Shown: positions 7,539-16,315 of the stretch, in pieces | Numbering within the stretch: the first letter of the stretch is position 1 | Layout of the letters: each line of letters starts with the position of its first letter | Origin: an uncultured Clostridia bacterium | GTDB lineage: Bacteria > Bacillota > Clostridia > TANB77 > CAG-508 | Length of the DNA stretch: 57,545 nucleotides | Assembly (NCBI GenBank): GCA_944386415.1 | Contig: CALXAY010000010.1 | Coordinates: forward strand, 1-57,545 | Direction of reading: 5' to 3' | Notes under the pieces: generated by a model | The model's database searches: none | The model's input: the letters and a program-made list of their open reading frames with translations, nothing else | Told to the model about the DNA's origin: nothing | Translations under genes and position numbers: made by a program

Positions 7539-8135
7539 TTACATTTTCTTGAATCTTTCTTTAAATTCTTCTATATACTTATTATCTGATTTTCGACAAC
7601 TTGGATGCCACATTTTTATAATTTTTTTATCTGTTTTTTCTCTCAAACAATTATAAATAAATTTACTTCTAGCACAAAAAACAATTATTCTAGGATTTAT
7701 TATTTTTATTTCTTCTAATATTTCTTCTTCGTATTTTTCATAATAATTCTTTAAAATATTTAAATTACAGCTACCAACTCCACCTCTCTTATTTATATTC
7801 ATATATGAGATATCAGTCTTCCTTAAATCTGACATCTCTTCACAAAGATATTCTTGCATTTTCTCTATCCTTTTTGGAATCTTTAAATTATTATTTCTGA
7901 TTTTATACACTTTTTTAAACCAAAATTCATCATTTGCTTTAATATCTACTCCTAAATTACTTTCACATAACATGTATAAAACTGTTCCATCTTTTTCTTC
8001 AAATACAAAACCATCATATGTAAAACTCTCTTTACTTATTTTAATAATTGGAATTGTATTTTCACATTCTTTTTCATTTTTTTGTTTTCTTTTCCATTTT
8101 GTAAAAAGTTCATTTAACTCTTTACCCTTACTCAT
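7539..8135 (-). CDS. Uracil-DNA-glycosylase-like protein
   Basis: A 198-residue protein. It has the same block order as the element gene at 6301-6900: FTYDGFVFEEKDGTVLYML, ISYMNINKRGG, EEIKIINPRIIVFCAR. It also has a C-terminal MWHPSCR, which matches the HPS/HPG motif of the UDG superfamily that contacts the flipped base. This suggests a DNA-base or nucleic-acid-binding enzyme, but the substrate is not evident. It is the first gene outside the tRNA-Trp junction and faces it. Its start at 8135 follows an AGAGGTA site. Confidence 0.5.
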   Translation of the reverse strand: MSKGKELNELFTKWKRKQKNEKECENTIPIIKISKESFTYDGFVFEEKDGTVLYMLCESNLGVDIKANDEFWFKKVYKIRNNNLKIPKRIEKMQEYLCEEMSDLRKTDISYMNINKRGGVGSCNLNILKNYYEKYEEEILEEIKIINPRIIVFCARSKFIYNCLREKTDKKIIKMWHPSCRKSDNKYIEEFKERFKKM

Positions 8136-8212
8136 TCAATATACCTCTTTTTTATATATTTTTATTACATTACAATATTATTATTCTAAAATAAAAAGAT
8201 AGGAGATGTTCA

Positions 8213-8795
8213 ATTATTAATAAAATTTTAAATAATATTATAATTTTTATTTTATTTTTTACTTTATTTATCTGTGTATTTTTTATTCCTACTTTTGGAA
8301 ATTTTGATATTTCTAATTCTATCCCTTCTGAAATAATTGATTTTAATCCAAACGGCTTTGTCTGGCCTCTTCCACGGCTATACTCGTATTAGTTCTTATT
8401 TTGGTAAAAGAAAATCGCCTACTTCTGGTGCTTCTTCTTCTCATTCTGGAATTGATATCCCAGCACCTGAAGGAACTAAATTTATAGCTGTAGCTGATGG
8501 TGAAATCACATTTAGGCAGTTCTTAGGAGCAGGTGGCTATACTATTACTCTCTCTTTTTCAAAATTCAAAATTACCTATTGTCATTGCGATCCTAACTTT
8601 ATTGTTGAAGTTGGAGATAAAGTAAAACAAGGACAAGTAATTGGTAAAGTTGGACCTAAATATGTATATGGTGTTCCTGGTAATCAATATTCTGATTCTT
8701 CTGGAAGACCAACAAACGGTGCTACTACAGGATGTCACTTACATTTAGGTATTCGTATTGATAATAAATATCAAAATCCCTTAGATTTTTTTTAA
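8213..8795 (+). CDS. M23 peptidoglycan endopeptidase needing a +1 frameshift at CGG
   Basis: An N-terminal membrane helix (residues about 10-32) precedes a short linker and a peptidase_M23 (LytM-like) domain. In the first frame the text reads NPNGFVWPLP and then hits CGG at 8375-8377 and soon a stop. Skipping the C gives G55, then YTRISSYFG, the normal entry to the domain (W-P-P-G-RISS-FG). The zinc ligands follow: H in SSHSGIDIPA, HCD, and HLHLGIR near the end. The product would be 193 residues and hydrolyses peptide cross-links in the wall. The start is unsure: no ATG/GTG/TTG is in frame, and an ATT at 8213 lies seven bases after AGGAG. Only this gene and ylbJ show the frameshift on the plus strand. 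Confidence 0.85.
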
Positions 8796-8813
8796 ATAAC
8801 ATCTATATTAATA

Positions 8814-9815
8814 TCATTTATCTAACCCTAAAAATTTTGCTAAATCTGGCTCAAAATAATTAGAAATTTTCATACTTATATTTTCACTTTTAAGTTCTTT
8901 TGTTTTTTCTTTTTTATTTTTTATAAAAACTACAAATTCTGAAAAACTAGTTAAATCTTTAACTTTAGAAATTTGTTTTTTATTTGTTAATTTTATTTCA
9001 TCTACTTTTCCTTGTACAATTATATGCTTATTACTTTTGTCATAAAAAGCCCTAACTTCAGAAAAATCAATTAAATCAAGATAGTATCCATCTATTGTTA
9101 ATTTTTTTAAACCTGGTTTGTATTGATAAATTAGATATTTACCATCTGTTTTCAAAATATCAACAAGCATATTATCCTCGACCTTTACGCGTTGTTTATA
9201 TGTACAAATTATTGCAACTAATGTGAATACAAAAAAAGCTATAAACACTAATATAGGTATTAGTACTTCTCCTATATATTCTGTTCCCTTTAAATTTAAA
9301 ATTTCTATTATATAATTTTTGTTTAAATACATATAAATTGGTAACAATATAGTTGTTAAAATTAATATAAAAATTAATATTACAGCGAGTTTACCTCCAA
9401 ATGTAGATACAATATTTTTATATTTTTGTCTTTTTTTTAATTTCTCATTTACTTTAAATTCTATTATTCCATTTGGCAAAGTAATCTTCTTATATCCTAC
9501 TACATCATCTTTACTTATATGATTAATCCTATAATCTTGTTCTATTTCACAAGGTAATTTTATTTTTTTATAAATACAATCTAACATTCCTAATACCAAA
9601 AATAAAAAAACAACTATTAGTCCTTTGCAAATATTAGTAATAACTATAAATTTTTCTGGTATTAATGTTGTTAATGATGTAAGAAAGAAAAGTAATACAA
9701 AGAAAAAAACTATTCCTAAAAGATTTATATAAAATCTCCTTCTATCTATTATTTTATAAAGTTTTAAGTCAGAAACATTTTTAAATTTATTTCTTATTTT
9801 TTCTAAATTTTCCAT
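8814..9815 (-). CDS. Hypothetical four-helix membrane protein
   Basis: A 333-residue protein with hydrophobic segments at about residues 30-48, 55-77, 140-165 and 183-207. The rest is charged and probably cytoplasmic, including a C-terminal region (about 215-330) that contains a YcxB-like beta pattern (YYLDLIDFSEVRAFYDKSN). A YcxB-like membrane protein is possible but I cannot confirm it. The gene is alone, convergent with the M23 gene. Confidence 0.55.
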   Translation of the reverse strand: MENLEKIRNKFKNVSDLKLYKIIDRRRFYINLLGIVFFFVLLFFLTSLTTLIPEKFIVITNICKGLIVVFLFLVLGMLDCIYKKIKLPCEIEQDYRINHISKDDVVGYKKITLPNGIIEFKVNEKLKKRQKYKNIVSTFGGKLAVILIFILILTTILLPIYMYLNKNYIIEILNLKGTEYIGEVLIPILVFIAFFVFTLVAIICTYKQRVKVEDNMLVDILKTDGKYLIYQYKPGLKKLTIDGYYLDLIDFSEVRAFYDKSNKHIIVQGKVDEIKLTNKKQISKVKDLTSFSEFVVFIKNKKEKTKELKSENISMKISNYFEPDLAKFLGLDK

Positions 9816-9977
9816 AACTTTACCTCTTTATATATAATTAATTATTTTCTTTATAACATATATAATAACTCTTATCAACTAAATTAAAATAAAGAATTAT
9901 AATTTTCTATCTTTCTTATTTTTATATAAATTTATTCTATAATACAAAATTTTGCTTAAATTTTAGGCTAATTATTT

Positions 9978-10035
9978 AAAAAAGTCACCTTCTGAACTAT
10001 ACCCCAAAAAGTAGAGTTCATCGGGCGACTTTTTT
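9978..10035. terminator. Two-part hairpin with T-run
   Basis: AAAAAAGTC at 9978 pairs with GACTTTTTT at 10027, and an inner TGAACT/AGTTCA stem lies between. It can act as a terminator for the minus-strand gene 10120-10584. The inner sequence (GAACTATACCCC...AGAGTTC) also looks like the tip of a decayed insertion sequence. The remainder of 9816-10119 shows nothing else. Confidence 0.5.
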
Positions 10036-10119
10036 ATTATTATTTACTATTTACTTATCTTTTAATAGAGTTTCTAAATACGACATTTTGTACACAAGGT
10101 AAACGCTCTCAATGTGACA

Positions 10120-10584
10120 TTACATATCGTCGTCTTCATCTCCACAACCAGAACATCCATGGCAATCACCGTTGCATACATCTGAATCTGAATTATCGTC
10201 TATATCTCCAGACCAATCTAATTCTATCATATTTTTACATTCTGGACATTCAACTTCTGTTCTATTTTCATCTACGTCTATAAAAAATTCATAATTACAA
10301 TAAGGACAAGTAATTTCAAAATCAAATCCTTCGTCATATATGTCTTTTTCTATATTATCTATTACTTGTTGCATTTTAGACATTTTTTCTTCTATTTGTT
10401 TTTGAGTTTTTTCTAATCTATCAATTTCTTCTTTTTTATAATCCATAATATTATCTATTTGGTCTAACATAACATCTAAAAAACTTGCAAATCTTTTTTT
10501 TATATATTCCAAGTCTTCTTTATTTTTAATGTTTTTCTCTATATCATCTAAAAAACTCTTATATTCGGTTTTGATTGTTCCCAT
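10120..10584 (-). CDS. CD1247-type protein with zinc ribbon and acidic Cys-rich tail
   Basis: A 154-residue protein starting MGTIKTEYKSF (AAAGGTGA just upstream). Residues about 5-85 are a long helical coiled coil (FLDVMLDQIDNIMDYKKEEIDRL). Then comes a zinc ribbon with CPYC at about 93 and CPEC at about 113, and a tail of Asp and Cys (CNGDCHGCSGC). Proteins of this build (CD1247 N-terminal domain) usually sit beside efp in Clostridia, as here: the gene follows efp after 16 bases. The role is not established; metal binding and a link to translation are inferences. Confidence 0.7.
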   Translation of the reverse strand: MGTIKTEYKSFLDDIEKNIKNKEDLEYIKKRFASFLDVMLDQIDNIMDYKKEEIDRLEKTQKQIEEKMSKMQQVIDNIEKDIYDEGFDFEITCPYCNYEFFIDVDENRTEVECPECKNMIELDWSGDIDDNSDSDVCNGDCHGCSGCGDEDDDM

Positions 10585-10600
10585 TAAAAAATCACCTTTC

Positions 10601-11167
10601 CTAAATTCTTTCCATATATTCGCCTGTTCTTGTATCAATTTTTAATATATCTCCTATGTTTACGAATAATGGAACTTGTATTTCTAATCCAGTTTCTAAT
10701 TTTGCTGGTTTTCCTGATGTTGTTGTAGTATTTCCACTAAATCCTGGTTCCGTATATGTAACTTCTAACTCCACAAATGTTGGTGGTTCTACTGCAAATA
10801 CATTTCCTTTATATGAAAGCATTGTTACTTCCATATTCTCTTTTAGATATTTTAGACAATCTCCTAATTGTTCTTCATTTAATGGAATTTGATCATATGT
10901 TTCATTATCCATGAAATAGTATAATCCTCCATCATTATATAAATATTGCATTGCTTTTTTCTCAATTTCTGCTGCTGGGAATTTATCTGATGGGTTAAAA
11001 GTTTTTTCTAATGTTGCTCCTGTTATAACATTTTTAATTTTTGTTCTAACAAATGCTGACCCCTTTCCTGGTTTTACATGTTGAAATTCTACAACTCTGT
11101 AAACATTTCCTTCCATTTCAAATGTTGTTCCATTTCTAAAATCTCCTGCTGAATATACTGATGCCAT
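10601..11167 (-). CDS. efp: Elongation factor P
   Basis: A 188-residue protein beginning [17 protein letters not shown], the right length for EF-P, with three beta-barrel domains and the C-terminal signature [19 protein letters not shown]. EF-P binds between P and E sites and rescues ribosomes stalled on proline runs. The loop that reaches the peptidyl-transferase centre contains [12 protein letters not shown], with a lysine at its tip. The ATG at 11167 follows AAAGGAG. It is downstream of the M24 peptidase gene, an arrangement usual in Firmicutes. Confidence 0.96.
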   Translation of the reverse strand: MASVYSAGDFRNGTTFEMEGNVYRVVEFQHVKPGKGSAFVRTKIKNVITGATLEKTFNPSDKFPAAEIEKKAMQYLYNDGGLYYFMDNETYDQIPLNEEQLGDCLKYLKENMEVTMLSYKGNVFAVEPPTFVELEVTYTEPGFSGNTTTTSGKPAKLETGLEIQVPLFVNIGDILKIDTRTGEYMERI

Positions 11168-11244
11168 AATTATTTCTCCTTTCATTTTTTCAATTAACTT
11201 TATCTATTTTACTATATTTTTTAATAAAAATCAATAATTATTCT

Positions 11245-11275
11245 ACTGTTTTTTAGCTCCGTCCTAAAAAACAGT
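11245..11275. repeat. Dispersed hairpin repeat, copy A
   Basis: On the minus strand ACTGTTTTTTAG-GACGGAG-CTAAAAAACAGT, a perfect 12-base stem, begins right at the stop codon of the M24 peptidase gene. It belongs to the same family as copies at 14598, 46979 and 47066. It may act as a 3'-end stabiliser or terminator. Confidence 0.7.
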
Positions 11276-12334
11276 TTATATTATAATATAATTTTTGTCA
11301 GATTTGGTTAAACTTATACAACCAAATTTTGTTATTTGTACTGTATCTTCTATTCTTACTCCGAATTTTCCTGGTATATAAATTCCTGGTTCATCTGTTA
11401 CTACCATATTTTCCTTTAATTGCGTATCAGTTCTATAATTAACATATGGTGCTTCATGTATTTCCATTCCTACTCCATGGCCTAAGCTATGAATCAAATC
11501 ATATCCATTTAATTTAAAATCATTTTCAACCATTTTAGTTAATAATCTTGTACTTTCGCCATCTTTCATTTCCTCTAATGTTTGAACTTGATTTTTTAGT
11601 ACTAAATCGTAAACAGGTTTTACATATTCAAGAACACTTCCAACAAAGAATGTTCTTGTCATATCTGAACAATAACCATTTACAATACATCCCATATCTA
11701 TTGTTATTATATCTTGTTCTTGTATTTTTCTATTTGTTGGCACTGCATGTGGCATTGATGTATTTTCTCCAGATGCAACTATTGTTTCAAATGCTAAACC
11801 ATCTGTTCTTTCTCTAAAATATTCCTCTATTTCTTCTGCTATTTGTTTCTCTGTCATTCCTGGTTTTATATATGTTAATAAATACTCAAAACAATTATCT
11901 GTTATTTCACATGCTTTTTCTATATTTGAAATTTCATCTTTATCTTTTATCATTCTTTGTCTTTCTATTATATGCTCTGTTTCTACTAAATTATTAATTT
12001 TATATTTTCTGATTAATTCTTTATAATCCGCATAAGTAACATAATATTCTTCAAATCCAACATTTTCACAAAACATAAAGAAATTTTCATAATCTTCTAC
12101 TGATACATCATGTATATCATATACAATTATTTCATCATATAATGTAAGAATACTATGTACATGTTCTATATACCTTCCATCTGTTATGAATATATTATCT
12201 TTCCTTGTAAGAAGCAGTGTCCCTTCTGCATCTATTCCTGTCAAATATTTTACATTAATTGGATTTGATATTATTAATCCTTGCAGATTTAAACTTGACA
12301 TTGTATTTCTTAACCATTGTAATTTAGAATTCAT
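11276..12334 (-). CDS. M24 family aminopeptidase (Xaa-Pro type)
   Basis: A 352-residue protein. A creatinase-like N-terminal domain (about 1-125) precedes the pita-bread catalytic domain. Metal ligands are visible: D in ITIDMGCIVNGY, D in CSDMTRTF, H in HSLGHGVGMEIHE, and E in DEPGIY and RIEDTV. It removes N-terminal residues preceding proline. It lies upstream of efp, the normal Firmicute order, here with a 108-base gap containing repeat copy A. The start at 12334 follows GGGAGATGG. Confidence 0.93.
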   Translation of the reverse strand: MNSKLQWLRNTMSSLNLQGLIISNPINVKYLTGIDAEGTLLLTRKDNIFITDGRYIEHVHSILTLYDEIIVYDIHDVSVEDYENFFMFCENVGFEEYYVTYADYKELIRKYKINNLVETEHIIERQRMIKDKDEISNIEKACEITDNCFEYLLTYIKPGMTEKQIAEEIEEYFRERTDGLAFETIVASGENTSMPHAVPTNRKIQEQDIITIDMGCIVNGYCSDMTRTFFVGSVLEYVKPVYDLVLKNQVQTLEEMKDGESTRLLTKMVENDFKLNGYDLIHSLGHGVGMEIHEAPYVNYRTDTQLKENMVVTDEPGIYIPGKFGVRIEDTVQITKFGCISLTKSDKNYIII

Positions 12335-12366
12335 ATTTCCATCTCCCTAATTTATTTCATTTAATA

Positions 12367-13122
12367 TTATTTCAAATTGTACATTCCCAAAGTAAATATT
12401 TGTAATAACACATTTTTAATTTGTTCAAATGGTACATACATACTAATAAATGTTGCTATCACTATAAATGGCCCAAATGGTATATATTCACTTGATTTTT
12501 TTATTTTACTTGCTAAAAGAATAATACTAAGAATCGCTCCTATTAAAAATGACATTAATGTTATTAAAATTATATTTGATAATCCAAAATATAATCCAAG
12601 AGCTCCCATTAGTTTTACATCTCCAAATCCCATGGCTTCTTTTCCATAAAAAATTCCTCCAACCAGTGTAATAAGTAAAAAAATTCCACCTCCAGCAAGC
12701 ATACCAAGTATCATATTTATTGTTATTGCCACATCTGATAATCCATAAAGAAATGCAAACACTATTCCTACTTCAAAAATTGTCAAATTCAATCTATTAG
12801 GTATTATCTGTTCTCTATAATCTATAACAAATACCGATAACAACATAGGCGTTAATATAAGATATTTTATTAAGTCTAAATTTGCAATAACTGTATCTTT
12901 TATTCCATAGATATAGATTAAACTTACATATATTAGTGCCGTTAGTAACATTAATATATAATTTGGTTTAAATTCTAATATCTTTTCTGTAAAAAATTCT
13001 CTTGAAAAAAATTTTTTGTATTCAGGTAATCTTTTATTTGCCCAATTTACAACTTCTCCCACAAATAATCCTACAATCGCTGCAACGAAATAATATGCAA
13101 TATGTACGTCATTTATATACAT
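12367..13122 (-). CDS. Type IV prepilin peptidase (A24)
   Basis: A 251-residue integral membrane protein with seven or eight helices. The catalytic aspartates are in VIDYREQIIPNRLN (D at about 101) and GFGDVKLMGALG (D at about 169), the A24 signature. The N-terminal part lacks the CxxC zinc site usual in the methyltransferase domain of bifunctional enzymes. Its substrates (pilins or pseudopilins) are not in the window. It overlaps nothing but follows yqeG's start region closely and precedes the M24 gene, possibly one transcript. Confidence 0.88.
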   Translation of the reverse strand: MYINDVHIAYYFVAAIVGLFVGEVVNWANKRLPEYKKFFSREFFTEKILEFKPNYILMLLTALIYVSLIYIYGIKDTVIANLDLIKYLILTPMLLSVFVIDYREQIIPNRLNLTIFEVGIVFAFLYGLSDVAITINMILGMLAGGGIFLLITLVGGIFYGKEAMGFGDVKLMGALGLYFGLSNIILITLMSFLIGAILSIILLASKIKKSSEYIPFGPFIVIATFISMYVPFEQIKNVLLQIFTLGMYNLK

Positions 13123-13123
13123 T

Positions 13124-13630
13124 TTATTCTTTCTCCTTCGCTATCTTTCTTTTTATATTATCTTCAATTGGTCTTTTCCATGCAGTATACCAAAAATCCT
13201 TTTTTTCCAATGAATCTATTAGTATCGTTTTCATTTTACATCTATTTCCACCTATTATATCTGTAAATATCTGATCTCCAACAACTGCAATGTTCTCTGG
13301 TTTTTCTCCTAATATTTTCATTGCCTTTTTTAATCCACATTTTAACGGCTTTTTAGCAAACTTGACATATCTTACTCCTATTTTGCTTGCAGTATTATCT
13401 AGCTTACTTTTTTTATTACTATTTGATACAATAATTAATTTTACACCTTGTCCTTTTAATTCTTTTGCCCAACCTTCTATATTTTGAGGCATTTGCTCAT
13501 TAATAGTTATTAATGTATTATCCATATCTAAAATTAATGCTTTTATTTTATTTTTTTGTAAAAATTCTATTGTTATTTCATCTATTTTATCAAAATATTC
13601 ATTTGGATAAATTAACATCTTCTCTTTCAT
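13124..13630 (-). CDS. YqeG-family HAD phosphatase
   Basis: A HAD III-A phosphatase of about 168 residues. DMDNTL carries the nucleophile Asp, IIVSNSNKK is motif II, LKKAMKILGEKPENIAVVGDQIFTDIIGGNR holds the later Lys/Asp motifs. The family in Firmicutes is likely a nucleotide or sugar-phosphate phosphatase, sometimes near the YqeH GTPase, which is not seen here. I start at 13630 (AGGAG directly before); a start at 13618 (MLIYPNEYF) fits the family N-terminus nearly as well. It ends one base before the prepilin peptidase start. Confidence 0.85.
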   Translation of the reverse strand: MKEKMLIYPNEYFDKIDEITIEFLQKNKIKALILDMDNTLITINEQMPQNIEGWAKELKGQGVKLIIVSNSNKKSKLDNTASKIGVRYVKFAKKPLKCGLKKAMKILGEKPENIAVVGDQIFTDIIGGNRCKMKTILIDSLEKKDFWYTAWKRPIEDNIKRKIAKEKE

Positions 13631-13683
13631 CTCCTGCCAATATATCAAATATATATTATCAATACCCATCTTTTTTGTCAAGG

Positions 13684-13727
13684 GAAAAAGACGTTCTTTT
13701 CCTTTTTACAAGATAGAAACGTCTTTA
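13684..13727 (-). terminator. Terminator of the sleB-like gene
   Basis: On the minus strand AAAGACGTT and AACGTCTTTTT form a nine-base stem ending in a T-run immediately after the stop codon of the cell-wall hydrolase. Confidence 0.75.
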
Positions 13728-14495
13728 TTTACAAAATCTATGTTTACCTATTGTTACTGTCATTGGTCTTGACCAAATCCATTTATTTGTAGCAGTTGAC
13801 GGATTAAAATAATATATTGCTCCATATGTTGGATCCCAACCATTTAATGCATCTTGTGCTGCTTTCTTTGCTGTTGAATTAGGTGTCAAATTTATTTGTC
13901 CATCCTTAACGGCATCAAAAGCTCCAGACTGATATATTACTCCTGATATTGTATTTGGAAAAGAACTGCTTTTTACTCTATTTAATACAACAGCTCCTAC
14001 AGCTACTTGTCCTGTATATGGTTCTCCTCTTGCTTCTCCATAAATTATTCTAGAAAGCAAATTTAAATCATTTGAATTACTACTAGAACCAGAAGATGAA
14101 TTACTTGAATTATATATTCCCATAGCTTTTAAAGTATTTGGTCCTGCAATTCCATCTACTGTCAATCCATTTTTTCTTTGAAAATATCTTACCGCTTCTT
14201 GCGTTTGGCTTCCAAAAATCCCATCTACATTACCATTATAATATCCCCATCTTTTAAGTTTTTCTTGAATTTGTCTTACTTCATCTCCTCTAGAACCATA
14301 TTTAGATAGTGCTTCTACTTCACTGTTATTAGTAAAATATATAAAAATAAAAGTAGTCAATAATAAAATTATAAATGTTACTATTAAACTAACTTTTATG
14401 CTTTTTCTATACAGAAATTTTTCTTTTGTTCTATTTGTTTTTTTGCTATTTTTTAAGCTTTTATTTTCTATATTTTCATATTTTCCTTTAAACAT
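13725..14495 (-). CDS. SleB-type cell-wall hydrolase with peptidoglycan-binding domain
   Basis: A 256-residue protein starting MFKGKYENIE (GGGTGA upstream; the frame opens 15 codons earlier without a site). A basic cytoplasmic tail is followed by a membrane or signal helix (about 35-57) and a PG_binding_1 repeat (about 63-118: GDEVRQIQEKLKRWGYYNGNVDGIFG...). After a Ser/Asn linker comes a hydrolase_2 (SleB/CwlJ) domain (about 145-256) with LLSRIIYGEARGEPYTGQVAVGAVVLNR, where the Glu is the likely catalytic residue. Members cleave spore cortex or are made in sporulation. Confidence 0.88.
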   Translation of the reverse strand: MFKGKYENIENKSLKNSKKTNRTKEKFLYRKSIKVSLIVTFIILLLTTFIFIYFTNNSEVEALSKYGSRGDEVRQIQEKLKRWGYYNGNVDGIFGSQTQEAVRYFQRKNGLTVDGIAGPNTLKAMGIYNSSNSSSGSSSNSNDLNLLSRIIYGEARGEPYTGQVAVGAVVLNRVKSSSFPNTISGVIYQSGAFDAVKDGQINLTPNSTAKKAAQDALNGWDPTYGAIYYFNPSTATNKWIWSRPMTVTIGKHRFCK

Positions 14496-14597
14496 AAAAA
14501 TCACCCAAATGATAAAATTTCTTTTTACTATTTTTATCATTTAAGTGGTTTATTATGCATTTTATGGTTATTTTTCTATTTTATTTTTTACTTTATA

Positions 14598-14628
14598 GCT
14601 GTTTTTTGACCCCGTCCTAAAAAACAGT
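14598..14628. repeat. Dispersed hairpin repeat, copy B
   Basis: CTGTTTTTTGACCCCGTCC followed by TAAAAAACAG, 27 of about 30 bases like the other copies. On the minus strand it starts at the stop codon of holA, exactly as copy A does after the M24 gene and copy D after the LTA-synthase gene. Confidence 0.7.
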
Positions 14629-15654
14629 TATGAACAATAATTGCAAAGAATTGCTTCTAATCCAACTTGCAAGTCTATCAAACCATTTTTATAATTAACA
14701 TCCAAATCTCTTAAAGCTTGTAAAACCTCTTTTAATTCCTTCTCACTAAAGTACTTGGCTTGTGCTTTATATTTATTTACAAGAAAAGTTTGATTAGGTT
14801 TTAAGCTTAAGGAAGTTACTATATCTTTATTGTATTTTGTTGCCAATTTTAAGAAATAAAGTTTTTTAAAATGATTATAAAGCATAACTAAAATTCTTTG
14901 TAATGGCTCTTTATTATATATTAAATTCTTTAATACTTCTAAAGCCTTTGTTGTTTGCTTTTGTCCTAAATTATCTGTTAAATCAAATATTACTGCTTCT
15001 AGCTTTTTTATAGTTAAACTATCCACATCTTCTTTTTTTATAGTTCCACCTTTTCCTGCGTATTCTATAAGTTTTCTAATTTCATTTATCACATCTTGCA
15101 TATTTGTTCCACATATTTCTATAAAGAACTTTAGTGTACTATCATCTATTTTTACTTCATAGACACTACAAATAGCTTTAACTCTCTTTTCTACTTGTAA
15201 AGGTTTTTGGAAATCAAATTTACAAACAGTTCCCTGTTTATCTAATGTTTTAAATAACTTTAATCTGCTATCTACATCTTCTTCTACAAAAACTAATATA
15301 ACACTTTGATTTATTATATCTATATTTTCATTAATATAATCATTTATTTTATCTTTTAAATCACTAAGTTCCTTATTTTTCCTTTTCCCTTCACTTTTAA
15401 ATAACCCGAGTATTTCTTGCAATGATTAATTTTTTTTCATAACCAAATGCTGGTGTTTCGATATCTTGAATCAATTCTTTTACATTTGTATCATCTATTA
15501 AAATAAAGTTTATACCTTTTATAGTTTTTCCAAACAATTTCCTTATTTTATTTAAATTATTTTCTAACAAGAATAGTTCCTCACCATATAAAAGGTATAT
15601 ACTATTTAAATTTTCTTGCTTTAATTCTTGTTCTAACTTCTCAATACTAACCAT
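14628..15654 (-). CDS. holA: DNA polymerase III subunit delta needing a +1 frameshift at CGG
   Basis: The clamp-loader delta subunit, read as two frames. The first 82 codons (MVSIEKLEQELKQENLNSIYLLYGEELFLLE...) are the N-terminal domain. After IIARNT the frame meets CGG at 15406-15408 and stops two codons later. Skipping the C gives G83-LFKSEGKRKN and the remaining 258 residues, including the delta core and the C-terminal collar domain (LQVGLEAILCNYC). Total 341 residues, normal for HolA. Delta opens the beta clamp and is essential, so the frameshift should be efficient. The glycine itself is in a variable loop, so this site is supported by continuity rather than by a conserved residue. Confidence 0.88.
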
Positions 15655-15661
15655 TTACATC

Positions 15662-16297
15662 CTATCCTATTACTTTTGGTTTCTTATTTCCTTTTGTTAA
15701 ATCTAGTAATGAATTTAAAACTTCCTTACAATTTTCATCTGTTATTTTACTAATACATCTCTCAAAGCAAGATGCGTCTAGTCCATATGCAGATGCTTGA
15801 AGGATAAATTCTAATTGATCTAAGTTCTTTACAAATTTTGCTTCAATTGTTTTTGCTTCTTCAAATTCTTCCCATAATTCTAAAAAGTCATTATCAAAAT
15901 CCAAAGAATTTAAAATCTTCTTTATTGCTTCTCTTTCTTGATTATGTTTATCTTCTTTAGTTACTTTATCAAATGGTGTATAGTCTCCTACATATACTTC
16001 TCCTAGTTCGTGAACTATACACATCTTTATACACTTTAATATATCATAATGTAATTTGTATTTTTCAATTATAGCAAGTGCAAGTAAGGCCATTGAGAAA
16101 GAATGGTCTGCAACAGATTCACATTTATCTTTATGCTCTAAACCTATCCTTACTTTCAACCAACCTTGTCTATAAATGTTCTTCAAATGATTATATTGCA
16201 TATAAAATGAAATTATACTATCATCTATTTTCTCATATTTTTCATAAGGGTTTGTATCTTTAATATAATTATTATTTTTATCTTTTAATATATCCAT
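15662..16297 (-). CDS. HD-domain phosphohydrolase (YfbR-like 5'-nucleotidase)
   Basis: A 211-residue HD hydrolase. Metal ligands are visible: H in RIGLEHKD, HD-like H in SVADHSFSMALLA, H-E in VHELGEVYVGDYTPFD and D in KNLDQLEFI. This is the HD_3 pattern of YfbR-type deoxynucleoside 5'-monophosphatases, which remove phosphate from dNMPs. It ends seven bases before holA's start, so they are probably co-transcribed. Confidence 0.82.
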   Translation of the reverse strand: MDILKDKNNNYIKDTNPYEKYEKIDDSIISFYMQYNHLKNIYRQGWLKVRIGLEHKDKCESVADHSFSMALLALAIIEKYKLHYDILKCIKMCIVHELGEVYVGDYTPFDKVTKEDKHNQEREAIKKILNSLDFDNDFLELWEEFEEAKTIEAKFVKNLDQLEFILQASAYGLDASCFERCISKITDENCKEVLNSLLDLTKGNKKPKVIG

Positions 16298-16315
16298 AGC
16301 ATTTCCTCTATTTTA

